This document shows, piece by piece, positions 54,904 to 63,609 of a stretch of 64,000 nt of DNA (the stretch's first letter is position 1; each line of letters opens with the position of its first letter). Below the pieces are notes generated by a model. It was not told the origin of the DNA. It worked only from the letters and a program-made list of their open reading frames with translations, and did not search any database. The stretch comes from an uncultured Roseobacter sp. GTDB lineage: Bacteria > Pseudomonadota > Alphaproteobacteria > Rhodobacterales > Rhodobacteraceae. The position numbers and the translations under genes were made by a program. The stretch is from positions 186,001 to 250,000 of the forward strand of contig CANKZM010000001.1 of NCBI GenBank assembly GCA_947488305.1, given 5' to 3'.

Positions 54904-56390
54904 GATACCTCCATCGGTTTTGAATGCGACTCCGTCGAGTCCATTCGACCAGCGTCCGCGTGAGACGACATGCTTGTTCCGGTGCGGTTTTTCAAAAATG
55001 GCAATGTCACGACAAGCGCGGCTGCCAGAAAGAGAACCTCAACCGAGAATACGAAATTGTAGGGCGTTTCAGGGGCGTTTCCAGTGATATGCTGCAAGCC
55101 CACGATCAAATCCCTGACGATGCCGGCAAGGGCAATACCAATGCCCGCAGCGGTCGCCTGCACAGCCCCCCACGCGCCTAGAGCCAACCCGATCTGATTT
55201 GCCGGGGCTGAGCGAATTGTTGCCGTCAGCGTCGCGTGTCCGAAAAGTCCGGTGCCAAGACCTGTTGCGAATGTCCCTGCCAGAAACAGGATGATGCTGG
55301 CCGACAGCGACGAAAGGATTATCGCGAGAAATCCGGGCATCCCGATCAAAGCGCCGACAATTGCATAGTGGATTGGAGAAGCACCCCGGCCCAAAACGCG
55401 CGAAGCGATGCCAAAGCCGATCAAGGTGCCGAGCGCAAAAAGCGCGGTCAGCTTCGTTGTGCTTGCGACAGAAAGACCAAGCACTTGGCCTCCGTAGGGC
55501 TCAAGAAGGACATCCGCCATGCCAAAGCCGAAGGTGCCAAGACCGATCACGACGAGCAACCGTATCATGCCGGGACGTCTGATAAGTGAGGTCCATGCTT
55601 CGGTAAATTGTATGGGGCGCGCAGCCTTCATTTGCTGTGCACGCGTCCGGTCTCGGGCCTCCTGTTGCCACATTGCCAGAAGATTGAGGACTGCCGTTAC
55701 GACGGCGGCGCCCTGAATGACCTGGATCAGTCGACCTGGGGTGTAATCCTCCAGTAAAGTGCCGAAGATAAGAGCGCTGAAAACCATGCCAAACAGGAGC
55801 ATGACATACATAAGCCCGACGACCTTTGGCTGGTCTTCTTCACGCACCAAGTCCGTGGCCAGCGCAAGCCCCACTGTTTGTACCGTATGGATGCCGGCAC
55901 CGACTAAAAGAAAGGACAATGCCGCTGAACCGTAGCCAAGCCAGAGCGGGGCGTCTACCGCTTCGCCATACCCGGACAGGACCAGGAGTGAAAACGGCAT
56001 GATAGCAAAGCCGCCAAACTGGTACAGAGTGCCTTTCCAGATGTAAGGCACGCGTCTGAGGCCCAAAGCAGAGACATGTACGTCAGATTTGAAGCCGATC
56101 AGGGTTCTGAAAGGCGCGAAGATCAGTGGTAGTGCAAGCATGACGGCGACCAGACTTGCAGGCACTTCAAGCTCTACAATCATCACTCGGTTGAGAGTTC
56201 CCACGATGAGAACCAGTGCCATGCCCACGGTAATTTGGAATAAGGAAAGCCGCAGCAGGCGAGACAGTGGGACCTCATCGGTCGCTACGTCGGCAAAGGG
56301 CAAGTACTTTGGCCCGATGGTTGCCAGTTTTCGCGTTGCGAATGCCCGATAGTCAAACACGTCTGATGCCATAATCCGCGCCAAACGCAT
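54900..56390 (-). CDS. pucC: Light-harvesting complex 2 assembly protein PucC
   Basis: 496 residues, about twelve membrane helices, BCH/PucC branch of the major facilitator superfamily; needed for assembly of LH2, possibly by delivering bacteriochlorophyll. Marks: LSLFQITVGMALVLIVGTLNR in helix 1, FAPFRTLIGFKSDVH, GLRRVPYIWKGTLYQFGGFA and GHATLTATIRSA. ATG 56390 (MRLARIMASD) is used; ATG 56372 is close behind, and the frame is open to 56450, across the terminator. Its final residues are polar (SHADAGRMDSTESHSKPMEVS), and the stop overlaps the repeat-protein start. Confidence 0.93.
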   Translation of the reverse strand: MRLARIMASDVFDYRAFATRKLATIGPKYLPFADVATDEVPLSRLLRLSLFQITVGMALVLIVGTLNRVMIVELEVPASLVAVMLALPLIFAPFRTLIGFKSDVHVSALGLRRVPYIWKGTLYQFGGFAIMPFSLLVLSGYGEAVDAPLWLGYGSAALSFLLVGAGIHTVQTVGLALATDLVREEDQPKVVGLMYVMLLFGMVFSALIFGTLLEDYTPGRLIQVIQGAAVVTAVLNLLAMWQQEARDRTRAQQMKAARPIQFTEAWTSLIRRPGMIRLLVVIGLGTFGFGMADVLLEPYGGQVLGLSVASTTKLTALFALGTLIGFGIASRVLGRGASPIHYAIVGALIGMPGFLAIILSSLSASIILFLAGTFATGLGTGLFGHATLTATIRSAPANQIGLALGAWGAVQATAAGIGIALAGIVRDLIVGLQHITGNAPETPYNFVFSVEVLFLAAALVVTLPFLKNRTGTSMSSHADAGRMDSTESHSKPMEVS

Positions 56391-56415
56391 CGCGCCTGCA
56401 CGTTCCCCTGCGGTG

Positions 56416-56448
56416 AAAAAGAGGGCCCGCCGAAATCTCCGGCGGGCC
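56416..56448 (-). terminator. Terminator/attenuator between pucA and pucC
   Basis: GGCCCGCCG (56424-56432) pairs with CGGCGGGCC (56440-56448), nine perfect pairs, seven-base loop. Read in the puc direction it starts five bases after the pucA stop and is followed by CTCTTTTTC. It should end most transcripts after pucBA and let a minority reach pucC, matching the need for much more antenna peptide than assembly factor. Confidence 0.82.
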
Positions 56449-56453
56449 AACTG

Positions 56454-56807
56454 CTATTGCGATACTATCGAATAGGTCTCGGCCGCTGATGCGGCCGCAT
56501 GAACTTCTGGCGGTTGCAGGATCGCCTTGACCGGCGTTCCGTCCGACAGAATGATGGTCACTTCGCGTGCGCCATCTGTTCCATCCATTGTGTAAGAGGC
56601 TTTCGCCGCATCCGGATTGTCCAGAAGCGTCGCTGACGCTGTCTGCTCACCGGATCCAAGCTCTTGACCTGACAAGAAGTCGGATACCCAGGTGGTATTG
56701 CTGAGCACCGCAACGTGTACGGCAAAGGAGCCGACAGCAACTGCACTCAAGAATAGCGGCACACCTACGGTCGGCTTAACAACGAGCCACATCTTTGCAT
56801 TATTCAT
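56454..56807 (-). CDS. pucA: Light-harvesting 2 alpha polypeptide PucA with long C-terminal extension
   Basis: 117 residues; typical LH2 alpha chains are 50-60. Residues 1-47 are a classic alpha subunit: MNNAKMWLVVKPTVGVPLFL, bacteriochlorophyll ligand H31 in AVHVAVL, and TTWVSDFL. Positions 44-45 are Phe-Leu, where B850 proteins have aromatic pairs (Tyr-Trp or Tyr-Tyr) that hydrogen-bond the pigment; the same Phe-Leu pair occurs in the blue-shifted B800-820 complex of Rhodoblastus/Rps. acidophila. Residues 48-117 are an acidic, Ala/Thr-rich periplasmic tail with an amphipathic beta stretch (REVTIILSDGTPVKAIL). AAAGGAG before ATG. Confidence 0.93.
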   Translation of the reverse strand: MNNAKMWLVVKPTVGVPLFLSAVAVGSFAVHVAVLSNTTWVSDFLSGQELGSGEQTASATLLDNPDAAKASYTMDGTDGAREVTIILSDGTPVKAILQPPEVHAAASAAETYSIVSQ

Positions 56808-56820
56808 GAAGTGCTCCTTT

Positions 56821-56976
56821 CTATCCCAACCAAGGTGTCGCCGCAGCGACCAATACATGGGCTAGCAACGCGATCGCGCCAAAAACGCGCGTTCCGTCGA
56901 TGAGGTAGCTATGCACCTCTTCAGCCTCTTCCAAGGTCAGACCTGTCGGCCATACCTTGTCTTCATTCTCCGCCAT
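56821..56976 (-). CDS. pucB: Light-harvesting 2 beta polypeptide PucB
   Basis: 51 residues, short single-span antenna peptide: [20 protein letters not shown], then H22 in EVHSYL and H40 in LLAHVLV, 18 residues apart as in canonical LH2 beta (pigment contacts of B800 and B850), ending TPWLG. GGAGG precedes the ATG. 13 bases separate its stop from pucA. Together with PucA it forms the ring antenna in the photosynthetic membrane. Confidence 0.95.
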   Translation of the reverse strand: MAENEDKVWPTGLTLEEAEEVHSYLIDGTRVFGAIALLAHVLVAAATPWLG

Positions 56977-57278
56977 ATCCGGTCCTCCGCTAGCGACGTA
57001 AGAAAGCGATCCCGAACATCATGCCATGTTCGCCCGCCCGAAATATGCGCACTGTTCAAAAGATGTCATGCAAAGTTGACATTATCAAGTGTAAATTTAA
57101 TATTACATATTTGCTTGATGCCGGTTTTGTCGCCCAATGACCAAAAAATTGGCATCCAGGAAGTCCTCTCTCACTGAAATTTAGACAGTTAATTCAGAGC
57201 ACTGAACGCAGGCTTGGCCAGTCGAGCTGCCGAGTATCTGAGGTTAGACTTCTACGTGGCCTACAAATCTTTGTGGTG
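56977..57278. other. puc promoter region
   Basis: About 300 bases between pucB and the lipoprotein gene. 56977-57063 is the pucB leader; 57064-57107 holds the PpsR sites and a possible -35. From 57108 to 57278 I see no gene; it is the region downstream of the Mla operon and would also hold upstream puc elements. Confidence 0.7.
57064..57107 (-). promoter_or_regulatory. Tandem PpsR/CrtJ binding sites at the puc promoter
   Basis: Two perfect TGT-N12-ACA palindromes: 57064-57081 (TGT CATGCAAAGTTG ACA) and 57090-57107 (TGT AAATTTAATATT ACA), eight bases apart. On the puc strand a TTGATA hexamer occupies the spacer (57088-57083) and CATCTT follows 17 bases later, a possible promoter covered by the repressor. 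PpsR/CrtJ represses photosystem genes in oxygen and light. Confidence 0.85.
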
Positions 57279-57977
57279 CTAGTTCGGCGCCGGCAAGGAT
57301 TCGGGAGGGGCCGCGAAGGGGTCCACTGCCTTCGGACGGGCGCTCGCGTGCGCATGAACGCGTCGGATGCTCCATTCCACGGCGTCCCGCATGACATCCC
57401 CCAAGGCTTCATCGAATGACTGGACGATATCCGCTGGCGCATCACTCTGGGAGCGGACCTTCTCCTCAAAGCTTTTGGACGCAATGATTGCGTCGTCCAG
57501 ATCGTAAACAATCTTGAGGTTGATGCCGACAAGCACGTCCAGTGCTTCGTCCGGTGTGTCATCGCGCGGCAAGATCGCTTGAAATTCACGCACGTCGGTG
57601 ACGATGACGTAGTCGGCGCGGAGCGCCACAGAGGATTTGCCAATGGCAGTTACACGTCCAGTGTTTTCAAAACTCTCGACCAAAAGCGCCTGAACGATCA
57701 GCGGTGCGCGGTCGACCCAACGCGCCTGTGGCAGATATTGCACCTGCAAGGGTGTCGGCTGGATGACAATCTGATCGGTGTCGACTGCTGCTGTAGCCGT
57801 CGGCTCGTTTAACACAATCTGCTGACTGATGCGCGGAAGTGAAGATGAAAACGTGCTCTTGGGTGTTAATGCGTAAAGATCGTAGGGCTGCGCTGCTCGA
57901 TTCAAAGTACCCAAACCCGTGCAACCGGATGCGACAAGACCAGCGGCGATTGCCATAGTCAGCAGCATTTTTTTCAT
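57279..57977 (-). CDS. ABC-type transport auxiliary lipoprotein (PqiC/MlaC-like component)
   Basis: 232 residues with a lipoprotein signal peptide (MKKMLLTMAIAAGLVASG, lipobox VASGC, lipidated Cys 19). Belongs to the ABC_trans_aux family, outer-membrane or periplasmic lipoproteins that accompany MCE transporters. C-terminus is proline- and alanine-rich. The ATG overlaps the MCE gene stop (ATGA). Last gene of the operon; no clear terminator seen. Confidence 0.86.
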   Translation of the reverse strand: MKKMLLTMAIAAGLVASGCTGLGTLNRAAQPYDLYALTPKSTFSSSLPRISQQIVLNEPTATAAVDTDQIVIQPTPLQVQYLPQARWVDRAPLIVQALLVESFENTGRVTAIGKSSVALRADYVIVTDVREFQAILPRDDTPDEALDVLVGINLKIVYDLDDAIIASKSFEEKVRSQSDAPADIVQSFDEALGDVMRDAVEWSIRRVHAHASARPKAVDPFAAPPESLPAPN

Positions 57978-59689
57978 CTGTTGAACTCCGATCCTTGTGT
58001 GCCCAAAAGAAACCGTGCGGGGTCTCGTTCCACCCGGTTGACCAAACGCTCAAGATTTACGACGAGACGGCGGCTTTCTTCGATGAAGCGTTGAAACTGG
58101 GGCAAACCAACACGGAGGAAATCAGACGCCTGGCGTCTGTTTTGCTGCACAATGCCGCTAACAGTGCCTAGCAGCTCAGCTGCAGATTGCGACGCGCTGA
58201 GCACTTCGGTCGAAATGGTTTCTGCGTTCGCTGAAACGTTCTCCATGGTGGTGGAAAAAACATCAACTGCGGACCTGACATCTGTGATGATGGTGCTGAA
58301 GTCCTGATCCACGACACGGTTGATCGAAGAGAAGGCACCGTCGGCGGTGGTCAGCGTTGCTTCGGCCGCGGTCATTGCACCGGTTATGGCTGTAAGCGTT
58401 TCGTTAGCGGTTGCGAATGTCTCTGTCGCAGTGGTGAGCGTTTCGCGCCCCACGTCCGTAAGGGCTGATACGTCGCTCGCCGTGTTTGACACGTCTTCGC
58501 CAACATTGGTGATCACGCTGTTTGCATTCTGGGCAGCTTCACGCAACTCATCGAACAAGGCCGGCAAGTCATCTTGAACGGTGGTGTTGATCGTCCCCAG
58601 AGCCTTCGCAGCCTCGGTGCTGGCGGCTTCAAATGCTGCCAATGCGCCCTCGCTTTGTTGCAACCGTTCCTGAGCTGTGACGCCCACCGCTTCATATTGG
58701 GTGATCAGGGTCGAGGCGCGATCCCCCAACGTATTGACTTGCGTTTCGACCGAGGCTGCTGCCCTTTTCAGTTCATTCGTAAGATCAGGTATTCTGGTGT
58801 CCAAAAGGTCGCGCGCCGCCGCTACAGCCTCAGTTGCTGTTGGGCCGATCTCGTTGACCGTAGTGTTGATCGCTTCGACGGCCTCGCGACCTGAGGCGAT
58901 GATTTCCGCGATTTCGTTCTGCATGAGGGCATCGGCTGTGGCAAAGGCCGCGCTGGCTGTGTCGAGTGTACCGACCGCCGTTCCGGCGGCATCCTGCACG
59001 ACGCCAAGAGACTGCGTGGCGGTTTTCAAAGTGGTATCCGCTGTATCTGCGAGCTGATCCAACCTGTCCGTGAAAGCCGCAATACGTTGCGCAGCGCCTC
59101 CGAGGTCAGCCGACAGCGATTCAAAGTCTTCCAGCGTGCGATCCAACCTGCCGGACGCGCGCGCCAGATTTTCCAACAAGGCATTGACCGCTGCGCGGTT
59201 GTCATCATTTACAACGGTTTGCAGATCTTCGAGCAGTCGCACTGCGCGATCCAATACGGCGGGCGCGCCCTCAAAAATGGTTTGCAAGGCGCTCCGTTCA
59301 CTCCGGATGACACCAAAAGGTTCAAGGGCAGGGGCATCGGCCGAGCCCCCTGTCAGTCCCACAAAGTTTACGCCCGTCACCCCCTGTCCCTGCAGCTGCG
59401 CAACGGTATCCGAATTGATCGGCGTCTCAGCATTCACTTCTATCCGGACGCGCACCTTTGACGGATCGTCTTCATCCAGATCAAGTGCGATGACCTGACC
59501 CACTGGCAGCCCGTTGAACCGCACATCGCTTGCGGTTCCCAGACCGGAGACACTATCAAAAAGAATGTCGTAATAACTGTACTGCCGACTGACTTCGGCA
59601 TTTGCGAGCCACAATAGAAAGCCGAAGATCGCAACGATCCCCGCAATCGTGAAGGCCCCAATAAGGATATAGTTGGCTCGTGTTTCCAT
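57974..59689 (-). CDS. MCE-domain protein of a lipid ABC transporter (MlaD/PqiB-like), long coiled coil
   Basis: 571 residues. One N-terminal membrane helix (NYILIGAFTIAGIVAIFGFLL), one MCE domain at about 40-115 (ILFDSVSGLGTASDVRFNGL, then GVTGVNFVGLTGG), and roughly 400 residues of Ala/Thr-rich helical heptads ending near 530. The long helix may form a periplasmic tube or needle that spans toward the outer membrane, as in PqiB-type proteins. ATG 59689 (METRANY) chosen over 59707. Carries lipids between membranes. Confidence 0.87.
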   Translation of the reverse strand: METRANYILIGAFTIAGIVAIFGFLLWLANAEVSRQYSYYDILFDSVSGLGTASDVRFNGLPVGQVIALDLDEDDPSKVRVRIEVNAETPINSDTVAQLQGQGVTGVNFVGLTGGSADAPALEPFGVIRSERSALQTIFEGAPAVLDRAVRLLEDLQTVVNDDNRAAVNALLENLARASGRLDRTLEDFESLSADLGGAAQRIAAFTDRLDQLADTADTTLKTATQSLGVVQDAAGTAVGTLDTASAAFATADALMQNEIAEIIASGREAVEAINTTVNEIGPTATEAVAAARDLLDTRIPDLTNELKRAAASVETQVNTLGDRASTLITQYEAVGVTAQERLQQSEGALAAFEAASTEAAKALGTINTTVQDDLPALFDELREAAQNANSVITNVGEDVSNTASDVSALTDVGRETLTTATETFATANETLTAITGAMTAAEATLTTADGAFSSINRVVDQDFSTIITDVRSAVDVFSTTMENVSANAETISTEVLSASQSAAELLGTVSGIVQQNRRQASDFLRVGLPQFQRFIEESRRLVVNLERLVNRVERDPARFLLGTQGSEFNR

Positions 59690-59693
59690 GCTC

Positions 59694-60500
59694 TTATCCG
59701 CCACCATAGACTTTTTTCTGGGCAGCGCGAGCCCGCGGTCCGGTGAAGTATTCCTTTATCCATGGATGATCAATTGATGTCATGGTGTCGATCGGACCTT
59801 CGATCAGTACCTTACGTTCAGCCAGCACGGCAACACGGTCACAGATCGCATAAAGGCTATCAAGATCGTGCGTTACCATGAAGACAGTCAGTCCAAGCGA
59901 GCCCTGCAACTCCTTGATCAGTTCATCATATGCAGCGGCACCAATGGGATCGAGTCCAGCGGTGGGCTCATCCAAAAAAACGATCTGTGGGTCCAGGGCG
60001 AGGGCGCGGGCAAGTGCTGCACGTTTCACCATGCCGCCCGACAATTCGGATGGGTATTTGCTGCAACTGTTCATTGGCAGACCGACAAGATCCATCTTCA
60101 GTTTGCCCAAGGACTGCATCAGCCCTTCGGAGATTTTCAGATGTTCGCGCATCGGGGCCATGATGTTCTGCAAGACCGTCAGCGATGAAAACAGAGCCCC
60201 GTTCTGAAACGCCACGCCCCAGGCTTTTTCGATTTGATTCCGTTCCAGTTCAGAGCCGTTCACAACATCGACACCCAACACCTCAATACTGCCCTTTGCC
60301 GGTGTGTTTAACCCGACGATGGTCCGCAGCAGAACCGATTTGCCGGTCCCGGACCCGCCGACAACTCCAAGGACCTCACCGCGCCACACATCAAGGTTCA
60401 GATTGTCGTGGACAACTTGCGGCCCGAAAGCGTTTCGCAATCCACGCACCTTGATGATCGCATCCTGCCGATCTGCTGGGTTATCGGAGCGGTCAGTCAC
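59694..60500 (-). CDS. Lipid ABC transporter ATP-binding protein (MlaF-like)
   Basis: 268 residues. Walker A GGSGTGKSVLL, signature LSGGMVKRAALARAL (Met-Val-Lys is the MlaF/MKL type), Walker B IVFLDEPTAGLDPIG, switch MVTHDLD. N-terminal MTDRSDNPADRQDAIIKV. Overlaps the permease (ATGA) and lies four bases upstream of the MCE gene. It drives retrograde or anterograde phospholipid movement with the permease. Confidence 0.9.
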   Translation of the reverse strand: MTDRSDNPADRQDAIIKVRGLRNAFGPQVVHDNLNLDVWRGEVLGVVGGSGTGKSVLLRTIVGLNTPAKGSIEVLGVDVVNGSELERNQIEKAWGVAFQNGALFSSLTVLQNIMAPMREHLKISEGLMQSLGKLKMDLVGLPMNSCSKYPSELSGGMVKRAALARALALDPQIVFLDEPTAGLDPIGAAAYDELIKELQGSLGLTVFMVTHDLDSLYAICDRVAVLAERKVLIEGPIDTMTSIDHPWIKEYFTGPRARAAQKKVYGGG

Positions 60501-61621
60501 ACGCCAATCTCCGAGAAGAAAATGGAGAATAACGCATCAACAAAAATGACCGCGAAAATCGCTTGTACCACGGATGTGGTCGTTCTGGACCCAAGGCTTT
60601 GAGAGGAGCCTTTCACCTGCATCGCCTGGTAGCAGGAAATCACGCCAATAATGAAAGCAAAGAACGGCGCCTTGATCAGCCCCACAGCAAGATGCCAGAC
60701 GCCGACCGTTTCCTGCAATCGACTGAAAAACAAACCGGGACTCACACCAAGATCGATCCAGCTCATCAATGCGCCACCGACGAGGCCTGCAAAGTTTGCA
60801 ATCATGGCCAGTAAGGGCAGAACCAACAGCAGGGCCAATGTCCGTGGGACCACCAGTACGTCAATCGGATCGAGCCCGAGAGCGCGCATCGCATCGATTT
60901 CTTCCTGGACCTTCATTGAGCCGATAGAGGCCGTAAACGCGGACCCGGAGCGCCCCGCAACGATGATCGCGGTAAGCAAGACCCCCAGTTCGCGCAGGAT
61001 GGAAATCGCGATCAATTCCACCACGAATACCTCCGCGCCGAACTGCTTGAGCTGTGTTGCGCCTTGGAACGCCAGAACAATCCCGATCAGGAAACCCATG
61101 AGTGCAACAATGGGGATGGCTTTGAACCCGGCTTCTTCCATTTGGGTGAACAGGGACGCCGGGCGCAGATGCCGGGGTTTGATCAGGGATCGCACAAGCC
61201 GGTGAAGAGTCAATCCGAGAAAGTCGAGAATACGCAACGTATCCTTCCAGGCACGCACAGTGGCTGCGCCGACGGCGGCGACCCATGCAACAAAGCCCCT
61301 TGGCGGCGCTTCGGGTTCTTCGGTATCCGGTGCGTGCCGCGCCACGGTTTCCAGCAAGGACATACGTTCGTCAGTGGCTCCAGAGATCGAGACCGTCGCA
61401 CCGCCAGCCTCCAGCCTCCGCTGCAGATCGGTCAAAATCCATGCGCCGCCGGTGTCCAATGCGTCAACTTCCGAAAGGTCGAGGTGCACATTGGCCAGAT
61501 CGGTTGTGATCGACGCGACAGTTGCCTCGATCTGGTCCAGCGCCTGTACTTGCAGCGCTCCAGCGAACTGCACGTTCAGGTCAGGCGGTGTGCTTGTCAG
61601 TGTAACCGAAGGGCGTTTCAT
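60497..61621 (-). CDS. Lipid ABC transporter permease (MlaE-like) with N-terminal STAS domain
   Basis: 374 residues. Residues 1-95 form a STAS-like domain (VHLDLSEVDALDTGGAWILT), in E. coli a separate protein (MlaB). Residues 115-374 are the MlaE permease: LMGFLIGIVLAFQGATQLKQFGAE, ELGVLLTAIIVAGRSGSAF and EIDAMRALGLDPIDVLVVPR. ATG 61621 used; a TTG at 61669 is an alternative. First gene of the lipid transport operon, divergent from the secretion ATPase. Confidence 0.87.
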   Translation of the reverse strand: MKRPSVTLTSTPPDLNVQFAGALQVQALDQIEATVASITTDLANVHLDLSEVDALDTGGAWILTDLQRRLEAGGATVSISGATDERMSLLETVARHAPDTEEPEAPPRGFVAWVAAVGAATVRAWKDTLRILDFLGLTLHRLVRSLIKPRHLRPASLFTQMEEAGFKAIPIVALMGFLIGIVLAFQGATQLKQFGAEVFVVELIAISILRELGVLLTAIIVAGRSGSAFTASIGSMKVQEEIDAMRALGLDPIDVLVVPRTLALLLVLPLLAMIANFAGLVGGALMSWIDLGVSPGLFFSRLQETVGVWHLAVGLIKAPFFAFIIGVISCYQAMQVKGSSQSLGSRTTTSVVQAIFAVIFVDALFSIFFSEIGV

Positions 61622-61923
61622 CAAGCGAATAAGAAACACAGAGTTTGCCGCGCGCAACGGTTTATTCAATATTGGGCGACAGATAGTTCGAACTGAACAC
61701 GGCGAGAGGCAACCGCGCTTGATCAGGGACGCACCGTTGGGTGGCGTTCTTGAACCCGTGGCCGCGGAAACACCTGTATAGGGAACTCTCCTTAAAATTG
61801 TAGCGACATGGGCGATTTTCGCCTACGCTGGTTTGCTTTCTACTGGAAATATGCGAACAGACCCGCACATAGAGATCGGTACCTTCCAAAAGAGCGCACT
61901 ACGCACATACGGACCAACCGCAC
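61622..61923. other. Divergent intergenic region between the lipid and secretion operons
   Basis: About 300 bases. No ribosome-site-bearing gene or strong palindrome is seen. It must contain the promoters of the two divergent operons. Confidence 0.5.
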
Positions 61924-63609
61924 ATGAAACTAAACGTAACCCCCCTTATTCTGACGGTCACGGTTTTCAGCATCTTCTCTAACGCTTTGATGCTCACAGG
62001 CCCATTGTTCATGCTGCAGGTCTATGATCGTGTCCTGGCGTCGCGATCGGAGGAAACACTGGTCGCGCTATTTGCCTTGGTTGCTGGCCTTTTCGCACTT
62101 TACGCCTTGTTCGAATATGCTCGTCGGCGGGTTATGGCGCATGTGGGGGCAAAGCTGCAGTCAGGATTGAGCGGGGATGTCTTCCGGGCCATTTTGCAAA
62201 AGGCCGCATTGAAAAAGCACGGCATACCAGGGTCGGTGCAAGACCTTGATAGCGTTCGGTCGATTCTCGGGTCTCCCGTCGCCATGGCGGTATTTGATTT
62301 GCCGTGGACTCCGATCTTTGTCGCGGCAATTTTTATCTTTCATCCCTTTCTTGGATGGCTGGCGGTTGCCGGGGCGACCATTCTGCTTGTGGTTGCGGTT
62401 TTGAACCAGCTTCTGACGTCCCGCAAGACGGCGACTGCGGCGGCAGGAAACAACGCTGCGCAATTGTTTGCCCGGCGTGCAGAGGATCGAAGCGAGTACA
62501 TATGGGCTCAGGGCATGCAGCAAGCAGCGCTTGATCGCTTTGAGCGAACGCAGAACGAGGCAATCGATCTTTCGATGAATGCCAATGACTGGACAGGCTC
62601 GTTTTCGTCTTTCACCAAGGCATTCCGCTTGTTTCTGCAATCGGCAATGCTGGCGCTTGGTGCCTGGCTTGTACTGCAGCAGCAGTTGACGCCTGGTGCA
62701 ATGATTGCAGGGTCCATTCTGCTCGGTCGGGCGCTGGCTCCAATCGATCTGGCCGTTGGGCAATGGCAGACAGTTCAACGGGCGCGGCGTGCCTGGCGGA
62801 ACATAAAAACGCTACTTGCGGAAGTGCCCGAGGTCGAAAAGCCAACCGAACTCCCGGTGCCCGAGGGTAATCTCTCTGTTGTCGGTGTGACGGTAGCCTT
62901 TAAGCAAGGCGACAAACCTATATTGAGCCAGATCGCCTTCTATGTTGGTGCCGGTGAAGCGCTTGGTGTCATCGGGCGCAGCGGGTCGGGCAAAAGCACG
63001 CTTGCCCGGGTGCTTACGGGGCTTGTGAAGCCGAACGTGGGCGAGGTCCGTCTTGGGGGTGCGATGCTGTCGCAATACGGGCCGGAAACGCTGGGCCGTC
63101 ACATTGGCTACCTGCCGCAGGATGTACCGCTTTTTGAAGCAACCATTGCAGAGAATATCGCCCAACTTGCACCTCAACCTGACGCCGTGCGCATTGTCGC
63201 GGCTGCAAAGAAGGCGCGTGTCCATGACATCATTCTTGCGTTGCCTGACGGTTATGACACCGTGATCGGCCCGCAGACGACGCAAATGTCGGGCGGGCAA
63301 AGACAACGTCTGGCACTTGCCCGGGCCCTGTATAACGATCCGGTCCTTCTGATCCTTGATGAGCCAAACTCGGCGTTGGATTCCGAAGGCTCAGAGGCAC
63401 TGAACGAAGCGGTGCAGGCCATGAAGTCCGAAGGCAAAAGCGTAATAATCATGACCCACAGACCAGTTGCGATCCAGTCGTGCGACAACCTCTTGGTGCT
63501 TGATGGCGGGCGCGTGTCAGGGTTTGGACCGCGGGACGAGATCATAAAATCAATGCTAGCCAATGCAGATCAGGTGACCAAAACGCTGCGGTCCGGAGGG
63601 CAGAAATGA
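61924..63609 (+). CDS. Type I secretion ABC transporter (PrtD/HlyB-type permease-ATPase)
   Basis: 561 residues. N-terminal membrane domain (NALMLTGPLFMLQVYDRVLASRSEETL) with the LPWTPIF segment typical of PrtD-type exporters, then an ATPase: Walker A GRSGSGKST, signature MSGGQRQRLALARAL, Walker B LLILDEPNSALDSEG, switch MTHRP. No peptidase C39 domain. Overlaps the HlyD-family gene (ATGA). Exports RTX-type proteins with C-terminal signals; the cargo is not in the window. Confidence 0.9.
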   Translation: MKLNVTPLILTVTVFSIFSNALMLTGPLFMLQVYDRVLASRSEETLVALFALVAGLFALYALFEYARRRVMAHVGAKLQSGLSGDVFRAILQKAALKKHGIPGSVQDLDSVRSILGSPVAMAVFDLPWTPIFVAAIFIFHPFLGWLAVAGATILLVVAVLNQLLTSRKTATAAAGNNAAQLFARRAEDRSEYIWAQGMQQAALDRFERTQNEAIDLSMNANDWTGSFSSFTKAFRLFLQSAMLALGAWLVLQQQLTPGAMIAGSILLGRALAPIDLAVGQWQTVQRARRAWRNIKTLLAEVPEVEKPTELPVPEGNLSVVGVTVAFKQGDKPILSQIAFYVGAGEALGVIGRSGSGKSTLARVLTGLVKPNVGEVRLGGAMLSQYGPETLGRHIGYLPQDVPLFEATIAENIAQLAPQPDAVRIVAAAKKARVHDIILALPDGYDTVIGPQTTQMSGGQRQRLALARALYNDPVLLILDEPNSALDSEGSEALNEAVQAMKSEGKSVIIMTHRPVAIQSCDNLLVLDGGRVSGFGPRDEIIKSMLANADQVTKTLRSGGQK

